From: Rhodocollybia butyracea
Taxonomy: Eukaryota; Basidiomycota; Agaricomycetes; Agaricales; Omphalotaceae
Length of the DNA: 64,000 nt
Direction: 5' to 3'
Assembly (NCBI GenBank): GCA_015501585.1
Contig: JADNRY010000059.1
Span: 62,001 to 126,000, forward strand
The translations under genes were made by a program, and so were the position numbers. This document shows, in pieces, positions 1-12,504 of this stretch (position 1 is its first letter; each line of letters begins with the position of its first letter). The notes under the pieces are model-generated. The model did no database searches. It was not told the DNA's origin and worked only from the letters and a program-made list of their open reading frames with translations.

Positions 1-1
1 A

Positions 2-904
2 CCCATGTTCCAAAAGGAGACTCGTACGAACCCGAGCCTAGATGCTGCCGCATCCAAGTTGGCCGAGTGGTCTGCCACCAAAGCCGCTGCTCCTGGTGTT
101 CCTCGCATGGGTGATCCTACCATTCACAGGCGCAACAAGAATAACAACGATGATGATAACAGTGGCCATTATCAAGGGAACAGGATGAGGAATGCGAACT
201 TTGGTGCTGGTGCGCCGGGGGCGGGCTGGTCTGGGGTAGGCGCTCGGAGCCCGGCGCTCTCGAATACTTCTTCCAACCGATTAGACGAACACAGCCTTGC
301 CAACGCTATGGCAGGACTTAATGGTTTGGGAATGCAAATGGGTGGGTTTGGTGGTATGGGTATGGGTAGCCCTGGAGTGGGAGGTATGGGTATGCAGAAT
401 CTTGGGATGTCGCCGATCGCCCCTTTCAATATGCAGATGCTCACCGCTATGGGTATCTCACCCGAAGCACAGCTGCTTGCAGCTCAGATGGCTGCAAATG
501 GTTTCGGACAGCCGGGATGGATGGGAATGCAGGGCGGGCCTGGGAGCGCTGGTGTTAATTCAAGAAGAGGCCCACCGAGTGGTCGATCTGTGAAGAGCCC
601 TGGAAGTACCATTGGTGGGGGTACGCCCAAGGGAGAAGAAGATGTTGATCCGCAGTTGCTCAATGATGTGCCTGCGTGGTTGAGGAGTTTAAGGCTGCAC
701 AAGTATACCCCCAATTTCGAGCACATGAAGTGGCAAGATATGGTGATGCTTGACGAAGCGCAGCTGGAAGCAAAGGGTGTTGCGGCCCTCGGAGCTAGGC
801 GAAAGATGTTGAAGACATTTGAGCTTGTGAGGAAGAAGATGGGGATTGAAGGGGGTCCCCCGAGCAGTCCTGCTATAGCGGCACCGGCGCTCAAGTCTGC
901 TTGA
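2..904 (+). CDS. VTS1: Vts1-like SAM-domain RNA-binding protein, C-terminal part
   Basis: This is the 3' part of a gene that starts before the window; the frame is open at the left edge. The visible 300 residues begin with a low-complexity stretch rich in Gly, Met and Asn, with many GMGM-type repeats. They end in a SAM domain (about residues 222-285) starting [17 protein letters not shown] and including the [16 protein letters not shown] segment. That SAM type is characteristic of the Vts1/Smaug family, which binds stem-loops in mRNA and promotes deadenylation and decay in the cytoplasm. The domain is close to the C-terminus, as in yeast Vts1. A NOT2 gene at 48-50 kb belongs to the deadenylase complex this family is known to recruit, but the two are far apart. 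Family assignment is good; the symbol is by similarity. Confidence 0.82.
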   Translation, partial: PMFQKETRTNPSLDAAASKLAEWSATKAAAPGVPRMGDPTIHRRNKNNNDDDNSGHYQGNRMRNANFGAGAPGAGWSGVGARSPALSNTSSNRLDEHSLANAMAGLNGLGMQMGGFGGMGMGSPGVGGMGMQNLGMSPIAPFNMQMLTAMGISPEAQLLAAQMAANGFGQPGWMGMQGGPGSAGVNSRRGPPSGRSVKSPGSTIGGGTPKGEEDVDPQLLNDVPAWLRSLRLHKYTPNFEHMKWQDMVMLDEAQLEAKGVAALGARRKMLKTFELVRKKMGIEGGPPSSPAIAAPALKSA

Positions 905-1369
905 ACGTACACAAGTCCGGAATGGCTTCCTAGTGTTCTTGGATGATGTGCGAGAACTACCTATCTTTAATTCCGCCGCACGCTTTCGCTTTCGTTGTCT
1001 TTCAGTCTCCACTTATATTTTGGCTTCATGATTCACGATGTCTGGTGTCTTTCTCCATCTTTTTCCTTCGTACTCTCACAATCTCCGGTATTGATCTATA
1101 TATCCTTTCCAATGTCCTAGTCTGTATCAGTAATTATTAAATATTGGACCTTCATTTCTCCTTTTTGTGGCCAATCTCACGCAGGTGTTTGGAGCCGAAC
1201 GTGGCTTTTGGGGTTTAGATGATGTCACAACCCCTCATCATTGCGACCAGCAAATAAATAACTCATTTTAAATGTTACTTGTTACGCCTCAACTGTAACC
1301 CCCCTACTATCGTATTTATACTCAACAGCTTTCCGCTGTCCACAAACATCTTCTCCCAGTTCACTCACG
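905..1369. other. intergenic, 3' of VTS1 and 5' of SDR gene
   Basis: No supported gene. It holds the VTS1 3' flank and the promoter side of the next gene. Short ORFs here are not backed by codon patterns or motifs. Confidence 0.5.
1313..1320 (+). promoter_or_regulatory. candidate TATA-like element of SDR gene
   Basis: TATTTATA lies about 50 bases before the ATG at 1370, a plausible place for a fungal core promoter. It is a weak match, called by position and sequence only. Confidence 0.3.
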
Positions 1370-2947
1370 ATGCTTGAACGCCCAGCGATCTCCAACCACA
1401 CAAGTCGCAACGGCTCACCGCTGAGGCCGCCGTTTTCAGTCGCTTCGTCTTACAAACCCGACAGCGCAGGTCTTGGTGACGACGTACACCCCATTATACA
1501 CGAAGGTCGCGTCGCTGTCATCACTGGTGCCGCTAGTGGTATTGGTGCGGCTGCCGCGCTTATCTTTGCAAAGTATGCCGCTTTATAGCAGAGTTTTTTT
1601 TTTTCCTCAACCCAATCCTCTTAGATTGGGCTTGCGCATTGCCATCGCCGACATCAATGAAGCCAGGCTTCAACAAGTCGGCAAAGAAGTCGCAGCCATT
1701 GTTGGAAACCAAAACCTTCTGGTGGTGCCAACCGATGTTTCCAAGCTAGACCAGGTCGTAAACTTGAAGGAAAAAGTTTACGAGCTCTGGGGCGAGGTGA
1801 GGATCATGAGTCATAACCTACCGTGGTCTGCAACACCAAGGCCACCTTCGCTATCTCCAACTCTTTTCCCCTCTGATGATCTCTATTCTATCGATATCAC
1901 TCTCCCCCTGTCCCTGACCTTATCCCCGTATCCGTATCTCGTAACCCCCCAATTACTGTACACACCCCCGTCACACCAACCAATCACCGTTTTTGATACT
2001 CACCTTTACGCCAGGTCGCGGTTCTTATGAACAATGCTGGGATTGGTTTGAAAGGCACTTCCTGGGATGGTATGAATGATTGGAAGACCATTTTTGACGT
2101 GAACCTTTTTGGGTGCGTTCTTTTTCTAATCGAACGGAATTACGACGCTCATTCCTCTGTACGTGTGGTGCGCAGAATTCTCAACGTTCAACAAACGTTT
2201 GTTCCTGTACGTGTATCCTTCGCAGATAAATAATCCGGACGCATCGTGTTGATGAAATATCTTTTTTTTTCTCTCGTTCCCTAAACTTGAATTGTGTTAT
2301 ACCCATCCAGTTTATGATTCATCAAGAGAATCAATGCATGATTATCAACACCGGTTCGAAGCAAGGCATAACAAACCCCCCGTATGTTTTTTCTCCCTTG
2401 ATGTCTAAATGACAACTCATTTCGTTTTGCCTGCTTGCGTGCCGGCACTTGTGCTCTAACGTCTCTCATCTTCACAGTGGGAATGCCGCATACAACGCAT
2501 CAAAGGCTGCGGTGAAATCTCTCACTGAAAGTCTGGCACACGAGTTGAGGGAACAGCCCAATTCCAACGTCACTGCTCATTTGTTTATGTGCGTCATCTC
2601 TGCTCCCTGTATGCAGATCTTGATAGTTTACTGTTATAAATAGTCCTGGATGGACACATACTGGTATTAGTGGAGTGCATACCGCAGAGAAGCCCGCGGG
2701 AGCTTGGTCCGCCGAAGAAACTGTGCTGTATATGCTCGACAAAGTTCGCGCAGGTGACTTTTACGTTCTTGTTCCCGACAACGAAACAAGGAGGGAGTTG
2801 GACGAGCTGAGGATAATGTGGAGCGCTGGGGATATTGCAGAAGGTAGGCCAGCGTTGAGTAGATGGCATAAGGACTATAAGGCGTTGTTCGATGAGTATG
2901 TAAGGGATGGATTGGCTGGGTTTGCAGGGAGCGAGAAGTCGTTCTGA
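1370..2947 (+). CDS. short-chain dehydrogenase/reductase (SDR), multi-exon
   Basis: Classical SDR (Rossmann-fold NAD(P)-dependent oxidoreductase); substrate unknown. Exon 1 holds the cofactor motif VAVITGAASGIGAA. Splicing from the GCAAA at the end of exon 1 into ATTGGGCTTGCG gives FAKLGLRIAIADIN, with the acidic residue after strand beta2. Later exons carry MNNAGIG, then NTGSKQG with the likely catalytic Ser, and YNASK with the catalytic Tyr and Lys. The last exon begins in the PGWTHTGISG loop and ends at the stop near 2947. Introns are about 50 nt except one near 1796-2014, about 220 nt. The first roughly 40 residues before the Rossmann fold are Ser- and Pro-rich. The family is certain; the exact enzyme is not recognised. 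Confidence 0.85.
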
Positions 2948-3864
2948 AATGGGAATAGACTGTGAATGTTGTTGTGCCATGCAGGGCGGTATGTTTTCTT
3001 TGCTATTAAATCGTCGTGTGGGTTACTACCTCTAATACCTTGTCGTTGTACTTGATATCCGCCGTTTCTTTGGTAGTAGCCGGATATGTTGTAGATTATT
3101 AGTAGGACACGAGTAGAATACGAACAGGACTGGAACTGTCGGTTCATGTCTGCTTAATAGAGTAACTTGTGTCTTGTTATTGTGCGCTGAGCGAAGTATG
3201 TTCCGAGGCCAGATTCCGCGTCCAGGGTACATCGAGCAGGTGACAGTCAAAAATAGGGTACTAAAAGTATTGAACCCTAATACAAAATACAAAAGTAGCA
3301 AGGATCCGATAATCTGGGGTAGTCTGGGGTAGGTACCATCCCCAACGTCCGGAACTTGAGTGTTTGAGTGCGAGATGTTGATTCCTCGGAGGACGGGTAG
3401 TGCTGACACGCTCACGCGACGCGAGGCAGCGCGAGGCTAACATCTGACTGGAACCTGTGCGCGTAAATGGCCGATGAATACAAGGCTTTTCTTCGCCATT
3501 TTCAAGAGTTGACCCGATATATGAGATCTGGCAAATGGCTGTACCGGTCGTAAAGTAACAGGGCACTACTTATAATGTTCGGCTCGGCTGGTGTCTGTAA
3601 GATCCGGATGTCTACTCACCCCTACTTAGTGGGCGAAATAAACGCGATAAATGTGTTCAAAATCTTCAGAATTGTGTACATGTTGTATTGACCGACGTTT
3701 CATCGCCCTCAAGTTCCGAAAATAATACCTACAAGATTAAAATAGTCTCGAACTAGGCGGCGGCCCGTTCCAATATTGTTTATAATACAAGTGGCATCGA
3801 TTGTTCATTCTCTCCTTCTCCTTTCTCCATCAGCTTACTACTTACAACCTCTCCGCGTTTCAAC
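2948..3864. other. intergenic, upstream of GDH2
   Basis: About 0.9 kb with no supported gene. The last 60 bases before the GDH2 start are pyrimidine-rich (CTCTCCTTCTCCTTTCTCC), common in fungal promoters. Antisense ORFs of 100-127 codons here show no recognisable motif and are treated as chance. Confidence 0.5.
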
Positions 3865-6800
3865 ATGTCTTATCCTCAGTTGAACGACGCGCAGACGCGC
3901 ACTCCAGACTCTCATCTCTCTGTCCCAGGAACCCCTAGAAATGGCAGCGATGGACTCTTGCATCGTGTCAAAAACTTGCCTGGTTACACTACTCCCGTCT
4001 TCAAAGGAAAAGAAGAACAGCGAGCTCATGTCGAGCAAGAAGTCGCCGCAAAAGTCTGTCGATTTCCTCCGCTCTATTTACCCGTTATTTATCACATTCC
4101 ATAGGGATTCATCCCTCGAGAGCTCGTCGCCGGTGAGGTCAACTGGTTTTACACCAATCTCGGCATCGATGACACTTATTTCCGCAACGAGTCTCGCGAA
4201 GTCATCTCCGACCACATCATTGCGCTTTTCGGTGCCAAAATGCTTGCATATACCAAGCATGACCCGAGCAAGCTCGTCATTGATCTCGAAAAGATTGATG
4301 AACGCGGAAATGGCGCGACTTTCATTCATACTAGTCCCCCCGGTATCACCACCACTGAAGGCCCTGGAGCCATTTGCGAGTTGAGGTAAGGTTCTATTTC
4401 TCGTGCACGAGGACGTGAAGAAGCGATCACGGCACCTACACGTTGCTCCCACTGCTGTAATGCACTCGAGATTAACTCAATACCTTTCTCATTTAGGATT
4501 GATACGTTGTTCCTCGACAACTCTACCCCTAGCGATGCATATAGGCTCGAAACTTTCCGGTCAGCTGGATCTATCTCTTCGACTGCTTCTCAGCAACTCC
4601 GTTGCTATTTCGTGAATAAATGCGTTTTCCCGACCTCGCCTCCTACAAAGAATGCAGAGGGAAGAACAGAAATCAAGAGCGTGTCCGACAAGTCGTTTTT
4701 GGAAAAGGCCAGTGAGAACACACTCGAAATCTACCAAAAGGTACATATTTTCGACAATTTCTGCACTCAGTCGAGTTGACTTTCTTGTGTGTAGATCATG
4801 TGGAGCGTCGAGCAAAGATACGGCCCTGTTATGGAGGTCTTCGAAGTTGAAGGCTCAAGAGAGAGACGTCTTGTTATCGGATACAAGATGGGTGGTACGA
4901 CCACGTTCTTCAGGTACGTATTCGTCTCGCATCTTGTCGACATGCTAATTTTGGATATGTAGTGCTTTATCCAACCTCTACCACTTTTACTGTCTTTATT
5001 CTGCCCGTAAATACGTGGAACAGTTCTCCAACGGCGTCACTATCATATCTTTGTACCTCAACCCTGTTCCGAATGCCAACGCACCGCCAATCGAGCACTC
5101 CATCTTTCAGGTCATGAAGGAGGCTTCCCTACTTTATTGTCTTCCCGAAAATCCTTTCTTCCTTCCTAGAGCTGCTGGTTCCCACGCCGTCCAGGAAGCT
5201 ACTTACGCTTGTGAGATCTTTCGGTTTTTTTTGCTGATATCGCTGTCCCTAACAATCCATCCTTGCAGACTGTGGTTGGATTTTCGCACAACACTTTTGT
5301 AACAGGCTCGGCCCAGCTTACCTGCAGCTCAAAAACGTTCTCGACGAGAATGATCCTGCGCACGCAGAAGTGTTGAACAACATCAAGAGGAGGTTTAGGG
5401 AGGAAACCTTTACTCGGGAAAGTATAGAACAAGTTATCAATGCTCATCCCGACTTGGTAGGTGATTTAATCTATTCATCGACCCCAGACTCATCACGTAT
5501 TTTGCAGATCCGCCTTCTCTATGTGAACTTCGCCATGACTCACTATCCCGCATCAGATAATGCCTCAGAGCTGATGTGAGTATTTTCTTGTTCTTGTACA
5601 GTTTCCATCCTGACGGGGGCTCTCTAGGCCTACTCTTTCGTATCAACGTCTACAGACTGTTCAGCCATTATCTGATGAAGAACTCTACGACAAAATCCGT
5701 CGAACTATTCCCAACAAGCATGAACTGCAGGTTTTCGAAAGCTTCCTCATTTTCAACAAGTATGTATCCTTCTTCCCTCATTTAAAAGTGCTAATCATTT
5801 GTTTTATCTCATTCAGACATATCCTCAAAACGAACTTTTACCAGCCTACCAAAGTGGCTCTGTCGTTCCGTCTGGCGCCAGATTTCTTGCCCGAGGTGGA
5901 GTACCCCAGAAAGCCGTTCGGGATGTTCTTCATCATCGGAAACGAGTTCCGTGGATTCCATATTCGATTCCGAGATGTCGCTCGTGGAGGAATTAGGATC
6001 GTTATGTCGAGGAACAAGGAGACTTATTCGATCAACCAGAGGATGTTGTAGGTGATTTTTGTTGTTGACTTGGTTCTATACCTAAGTGTGTTCCTTGTAC
6101 TTGCAGGTTCGACGAAAACTACAACCTGGCTTCGACACAGTCGCTGAAAAACAAGGATATTCCTGAAGGAGGTGCAAAGGGAACGATCTTACCCTCCATT
6201 GGAGCTACACCCAGGCGGTGTTTCGAGAAATATGTTGATGTATGTCTTTGTGACTTTGGTTGACCCCTGGTACTCACTTGTATCTGTTGGTTAGGCTGTT
6301 GTGGACTTGCTCATCCCTGGTCAATCGCCTGGCATCAAGGAGACTTTGGTCGACCTATACGGGAAGCCTGAGTTGCTCTTTTTCGGTCCCGATGGTTAGT
6401 GAATTCTGCGTGCCGTTACTCAAACTGAAACTTTGTTCTTGATTTCAGAGGGTACTGCAGATATGATGGACTGGGCTGCATGTGAGGCTGTTACATTTCT
6501 TTATCGTTAACTGGATCTCACATACCTGTGCAGTACATGCCCGCTCCCGTGGTGCGGAAACATGGTGGAAGTCGTTCACTACTGGAAAGAGCGCTGAAAC
6601 GCTTGGAGGAGTCCCTCATGACACTTACGGTATGACCTCGCTGTCTATCAGGCAGTACGTGCTTGGTATCTACAAACAACTGGGATTGAAGGAGAAAGAT
6701 ATTACCAAGGTGCAGACTGGTGGACCAGATGGTGATCTTGGATCAAGTACGATTTTTTTTGTACGACTTTTGGTTCTTTTACTAATGACATGGGTGTACA

Positions 6801-7971
6801 GATGAAATTCTTCTCAGTTCTGACAAAACTGTCGCTATCATTGATGGAAGTGGTGTTCTAGCTGACCCTGCTGGACTTGATCGTGAGGAGCTCGTTCGGC
6901 TTGCGAAGCTGCGTGTGCCTGTTGGACACTTTGACAAGTCCAAGTTGGGCAAGGAAGGGTATCTGGTTAAAGTTGAAGAGCAGGACATCAAGCTCCCATG
7001 TGCGTTCTGGGGCCTAGCTGTCCTACTATGAGTTTTTGCTAACTACAATAATTCCTTCAGCTGGTGAGATCGTTCTTGATGGAACTGATTTCCGCAATGG
7101 AGCACATTTGCGATTCAAGGCTGACTTGTTTGTGCCTTGTGGCGGGCGGTGAGTGCTTTGAGTTACAGAAAGATATCAGATCCTGAAACATCTTCTCAGA
7201 CCGGAGGCTGTAAATATCTCGAATATGGCCGCGCTCTTTGACACTGAGGGTAAACCTCACTTCAAGTATATCGTTGAAGGTGCCAATTTGTTCCTCACTC
7301 AACAAGCCCGTTTGTTCCTCGAAAAGCGGAAAGTGGTTGTCTTCAAGGACTCTAGCACTAACAAAGGTATGGTGGCCGTCTTCGTGTTTGTGGTTGTAAA
7401 CCTCATTTGATTTTGCAGGTGGTGTGACAAGTTCCTCCTTGGAAGTTTTAGCTGGTCTTGCCCTGTCGACGCAGGAGTACGTCGACTTGATGATCTTCAA
7501 AGATGGCAAACCTTCAGACTTTTACAAGAGTTATGTCAAAGATATCCAAGAGAAGATTGCTGAAAACGCTACTGCGGAATTCCATTGCTTGTGGAAGGAG
7601 TACGCCCGTCTCCAGGGAGCCAAACCTCGCACCACTATCTCTGACGAACTCTCGTCGACCTTGAACAATCTCCAGGCCGAGCTGGAGAGCTCAGATCTCT
7701 TTGACGATGTCCCGAGCAGGAATGGGGTGATGAAGCGCGCAATACCAAAAACACTTGTTGATAAGATTGGGCTGGAGACATTGTTGAAACGTCTCCCTGA
7801 GACGTATCAGAGGGCCCTCTTCTCTAGTTGGGTAGCAGCGCATTTTGTAAGTCGCTTCTTTCCTTGATCCTATGATGGCTAAAACTCACTTCGCCGACAT
7901 AGATTTATAAATATGGGGTCAACGGGTCAAGTGTAGACTTTTTCCATTTCGCCAGAGACCTTTCAAAGTAG
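3865..7971 (+). CDS. GDH2: NAD-specific glutamate dehydrogenase
   Basis: Encodes the large fungal NAD-dependent glutamate dehydrogenase, which deaminates glutamate to 2-oxoglutarate and ammonium. At least a dozen short introns divide it; the protein is around 1,050 residues, the size of this class. The N-terminal half carries the regulatory region (ELVAGEVNWFYTNLG, later MWSVEQRYGPVMEVFEVEG). The catalytic half contains FHIRFRDVARGGIRIV, then KDIPEGGAKGTI with the catalytic Lys, and the dinucleotide-binding segment TGGPDGDLGSNE. VEGANLFLTQQAR and STNKGGVTSSSLEVLAGL follow. The true end lies beyond the stop at 7867: an intron from GTAAGT after AHF to an AG near 7902 leads to IYKYGVNGSSVDFFHFARDLSK. 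The start at 3865 gives MSYPQLNDAQTRTPDSHLS. Assignment is very secure. Confidence 0.93.
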
Positions 7972-8144
7972 AGCATAATCGTTAAAGTAAAGCAAATACC
8001 TTATATTTGTAATAATATCGGGATAGGGCCATCTCGGCGCCATTGCGACATCTCAGACATGCGATGCCTCCGAGTTAGCTTCCGCCCAATCGACACCGCC
8101 CAGTTTTAAAATTTTACCTGCGTCTTTCCTCCTCCTCCTCCCCC

Positions 8145-9549
8145 ATGTCCTCTGTCACATCTATTCAGTCTTCGTTCATTGGCGCTTTTTTGTCAACTTT
8201 GTTCTATGGCAAGTGCAGTCGCACTACAAGATTGTTGAATTACTGATATCGTCTTGTAGGTTTTTACCTTTCTATCGCGTTTAGATGCTCTGTCGTTCTT
8301 TATCACCGGTATAAAACCGAGCGAGCGCGCGCTGCATATCTGCTTGTCACTCATGTTACCTTATTTCTGCTTATCAATATCGTACGCATTACGTTTGCGT
8401 TTCATTCTAACCTGGCTGATTTTGTACCTTCAATAGCGATGTATAATTGTTGTTGTTCGAGCACTGAAGGCTTTATTCGACCAAGGTCCTGATGGTACTA
8501 TCTCCGAAAGCTCCCTATGGTCCACTGGAAGGTGATCCTATAAGAGTTTCCTGTCAATTCAGTCCTCACCCCTATTTTCCTCAGCCTCCTTGTCAACATT
8601 CCACTCTATCTAACAATACTCACCTCCGATATATTCATCGTAAGTCTGTACGTCGTAGCTTTATCCTTCCACTCATGTTCGAGCATATACAGTGTTATCG
8701 TACATATATCGTCTGGTCCAGAAGCCTTAAGATAATTATAATACCTATCCTCCTCCTTCTGGGCGACTTCGGTGAGTATTTTTGCCCAATCTCTTCTATA
8801 CTAAACATAAACTCTGTCTAATAGGTTTACTAATCTACACAATCAAGACCTTAGCGACAGAAAGTACACCAGATTACTTCGATACCCTCAATCATGCTGG
8901 AGAATATTTCATGATTGTGACGCTTATATCGAATGTAGTGAACACAGGTAGTTTGCATCGGCTTTCATCGTAGTAATGATGCTGAACGTAGACTTCTGTA
9001 AGCTCTCATATCATATCGGATATGGAGCGTTCGACGCTCTGTGTGTGCAAGACCAGGAAATCCCAAGCTTGATAGATTTTTGTCCACTCTTGTTGAATCT
9101 GGTAAGTACTAAAACAACATTGTGAGTGTAAACCAATATTTATTGCCCTCTTTTTAGCTGCAGCCTACAGCCTTCTGCTTATTATTCTTACTGTGTTGTA
9201 CTCAACGAACAGTTTCTTGGTATATATATTCATTGACATGCAGGCTCCTGTCATAGGCATAGTTGTACGTCCAGTCTTTCCATCGTGCACCTCGTTTCTA
9301 ACCTTCTTTCAGTTTTTAAGTATCATTATAAGCGTTACACGTGGTGCTGCTTTCGGCGACACGACAGCGTCTTCTACGAGCATCGTTTCTTCCCTACGTT
9401 CGTCTTCCAAGAATTGGACCACCCCAGCTCGTCCGTCCCGTGTCGAGATAAGAATGTCAAGGGTTGTACAGACTCAACGGGAACCATGTTTATATGATCC
9501 GCGAAACTCAATCATAGAGGCGGATATTTACAAGGCTTCAGAAGTCTGA
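8145..9549 (+). CDS. multi-spanning (7TM-type) fungal membrane protein
   Basis: A gene of about nine short exons, most too short to stand out as ORFs. Joined by eye they give MSSVTSIQSSFIGAFLSTLFYG, then FYLSIAFRCSVVLYHRY, LLVTHVTLFLLINIRCIIVVVRAL, and PLYLTILTSDIFIVYRTYIVW. IIIIPILLLLGDFGLLIYTIKTL, MIVTLISNVVNTGLLLISYRIW and YSLLLIILTVLYSTNSFLVYIF follow. That is about seven hydrophobic segments and a hydrophilic C-terminal tail. The VYRTYIVW and RIWSVRR motifs match a large family of uncharacterised Agaricomycete integral membrane proteins. The first intron appears to use a GC donor (TATG|GCAAGT). No function is known to me. The fold call is good; exact splice sites are less sure. Confidence 0.72.
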
Positions 9550-9787
9550 AGCATATATATCATCACGAATCATCGTATATACCACTCCTCGATAACTTTA
9601 CTTATTTCGGATATAGACATTTCGGTAGTTCCTATGCTATGTATCTATGGGTCTAGCTTGAGAAGCTCAAAGCTCAGGCTGTCACTCTCCGACTCGTCCA
9701 AGTAGTTGTTACAATTACATTAGAAAGATAAAGTCCAGGTAAAGTCCAACTTGAAGATGACACTGCATTGTGTACAAATAATGAGTT

Positions 9788-11242
9788 CTATACAAGCACC
9801 TTCCTATGTAACCAGAGTTTCTCTGAGACTGGTCGTGAGTTATCTCTATTCAATTCAAGTTCAGAAATTTCTGGAGGAAGCGGGGGAAGTTGTTTATCCT
9901 GATTCAATAATAAATTTCTCCTCCCCGGTCGGCGAGCGACACGACGGACTACTCCTGGGGACGACTTCTCTGGATATTCTTGTTCTTCTCTCGGAGGGTC
10001 ACGAGAAGGTGGAAAGTCGACAACTTCCCCCAGCTCATGAATGACGCCACGCCACCAAGGATTGAGAGTCGTATATTTTACATGTTTTCTCGCGGACCGT
10101 GAGATGTTCACTTCGATGTGAGCGACCGCTTCATCCAATGTCTGAGAACGAGACTCAGATGGGAACATGCACAGCTTTTCTGGCGTACGAAGCTGTTCGG
10201 GTGAGATTTCAAAGGACAAGCACCGAAAGTCGGTTAATATCCGTTGCATTAGAGGATGGCTAGCCTGGGAAACTCCGGTTCTCCGAAGAAAGGCGAGTTG
10301 AGCCGCAGTGTCTGCAGGTAGTAGAACCTAGATTATCATTAACTACGACCTACCAAGAATAGAAGAATGCTCACTCGGATGCCATCTTCAACGCATACCC
10401 AGCGTCTCCAGTATTCATCAGGCTCCGAAAGCAACTCCTTACTACTCTGCATATGCTCAGGCAAAAACTTGGAATCATCTTGTGGCCGCCCCACTAATTT
10501 ATCGATGCTACTGCACCGAAACCCGACAGGCAGCGCGTATCGGCGATGAGTGGACATGATACCACGAACAGGATGTCTGCTTTTGGACTGAAGGCAAAGA
10601 TCATTGAACGCCCGGCGAGCCTTGTTGAATTTCTCCACTGTTCTGCAGGACGTGGCGCTATTGAGGTGGAACTCTTCGACCATCAAGAATGACATATATT
10701 GAGTAGCCACATCGGGAGGAAGAAGGACCTGTGCATACGTTCTGAGCTGTCGGTTCTGTGGCAAACACTATAATGCATACCTGTACATCCTCTGTGCATT
10801 GGTACCACCTCCATCCAAAAGAGTCTGGTATATCGATCTGTCCTGTTCGCAGCCTGGTCGGGGCATGGTCTAGTATGTATTGATCTTCATAGAGTTGTAC
10901 TCTCGCTCTCTGAACCTTCTTAGATTCTTTAAGTGCAGGGGATCCTGAACGAGTCGATCCTTCCAATGAGGTGGGCGCACTAGATGTGGCCAACGTTCTG
11001 AAGAATGTCTCTGTGGGGTCCTCGACAGATGACTTTCCAGTAGAGTCTGAATCACGAGTGAAAGATTCACGCCATTCCATGTACTTTTGCGTCTCCGTGG
11101 CGCTCAACATAATCTGCATCAGAGAAGCTGTAAGTATCAGTCAATAGAATATTTGAAGAATGTTTACCTTACAAGTGTCATCCAATTGTAGCCAAGTGCG
11201 CCCACGGTGGTCAGGTTCGCTAAGTGCACCTTTCGCAGACAT
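9788..11242 (-). CDS. uncharacterised protein with three intron-aligned repeats
   Basis: I do not recognise the family. The start at 11242 gives MSAKGALSEPDHRGRTWLQLDD. Four exons give about 440 residues. Three segments resemble each other: RTWLQLDDTCK-IMLSATETQKYMEW, RWYQCTEDVQ-VLLPPDVATQYMSF and RRWVCVEDGIR-VLLPADTAAQLAFL (the dash marks the splice junction). Each has an aromatic motif, an acidic pair, a short hydrophobic strand and then a (S/P)xxxxxx(Q/Y) helix start. Each is cut by a phase-0 intron at the equivalent point. Between repeats lie polar, partly disordered spacers; the C-terminal 130 residues are basic and Pro-rich. No signal peptide or membrane segment is seen. It is transcribed away from VMA3. 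The gene model is well supported by splice sites; the function is unknown. Confidence 0.7.
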
Positions 11243-11623
11243 GGAGGTTGAGAGATGAAAACCGCTCAATTCACCTGTTATCATCCAGCCTCATGTTATG
11301 AATACGTAGTATATGACTTGCTGTGTGACATGGCTATAAGTGGAACAAGGTTGAGGAAATTGCACAGCAGGTTTATGCGGCAAGAAGACAGATAGTACAA
11401 CTGTAGGCCTTGTGTCACTCCTTGTGTAAACCAGTCCAAGTCAGTTCTGAAAAAGTTGGTTAGTGGTCTGAGTCTGGTCAAAGCGCATTCGTCGTGTCAC
11501 GCGTGCCGGTTCTGCCGAGCCCTGTGACCAGCTGTCAAATCCTGTTTTTGCTCAGTAACGCCTTCATCGAGCTCGCCACTTTGGACATTTCCCTTGAATA
11601 CCTCTTGAACTTGTACTTTCATA
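11243..11623. other. divergent intergenic region before VMA3
   Basis: About 380 bases between the starts of the repeat protein (minus) and VMA3 (plus), presumably holding both promoters. A 61-codon minus ORF here has no support. Confidence 0.5.
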
Positions 11624-12504
11624 ATGTCTGACCTCTGTCCCGTCTACGCTCCCTTTTTCAGTGCAATGGTACGTTGAACATACGACAAGCTAGGAGCATA
11701 TCGCTGACTATTCGCGTAGGGTTGCACTAGTGCCATCGTCTTCACTTGTAAGTTTCCTAACAGCATAGCATAGCTGCTACTGCTTCGAGTCTCTGACGGT
11801 CTGGCTGTGGTTGCTATAGGTATAGGAGCAAGGTCCGTCGTTTCCTTCTCTAATGGCCAGCTTCTTATTCGTTTCTTACTTTAGTTATGGTACCGCAAAG
11901 TCTGGAGTCGGAATTTCCGCGATGTCAGTGCTACGACCTGACCTTATGATGAAGTGTGTAGTTCCCGTTATTATGGCTGGTATCATTGCTGTATGCTCGG
12001 TTTCCGTTTTTGTTCGAGTTGTACATTTATTACATGCTCGTAGATCTATGGTCTCGTCGTCTCGGTTCTCATTGCTGGTGACCGTAAGTCTCCCTACTCT
12101 CGTTCCCAAATCATTTTCATGTATCGACAACCTCTAGTCACTGTGAGCATGTCCCTTGCTCAAGGATTCACTCAGCTGGGTGCTGGTCTCGCCGTTGGAC
12201 TTGCTGGTCTCGCTGCCGGTTTTGCCATTGGTATTGTGGGTGACGCTGGAGTAAGGGGCACCGCGCAACAGCCGAGGTTGTTCGTTGGAATGGTGCGCTT
12301 GCTTATTTTACACCATCGCTCACCGAACTAGACATCAATCTTCTACAGATTCTTATTCTCATTTTCGCTGAAGTCTTGGGTTTATACGGCCTCATCGTCG
12401 CCCTTATCATGAACACTTCAGCTCAGACCATGAAAGTCGTACGTTAACCATCGCGTTTCGTAAAACTTATTTACTCATCTTTTACTTTTTTCTAGTGTTC
12501 TTAA
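11624..12504 (+). CDS. VMA3: V-type ATPase proteolipid subunit c
   Basis: Subunit c of the vacuolar proton pump membrane ring. Spliced from seven or so exons it reads [52 protein letters not shown], and then the second transmembrane pair. Helix 4 contains [19 protein letters not shown], in which the Glu of FAEVLG is the proton-carrying residue. Four hydrophobic helices and about 163 residues match the family. One exon, 11820-11832, is only 13 nt (CIGAS boundary); leaving it out would break the frame. The last intron follows MKV and ends just before Cys-Ser-stop at 12502-12504. It converges with LEU1, the two ends about 240 bases apart. Confidence 0.92.

Noticed and set aside
172..1012. Antisense ORFs over the VTS1 gene
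   Set aside because: Shadow frames of a GC-rich repeat-coding stretch.
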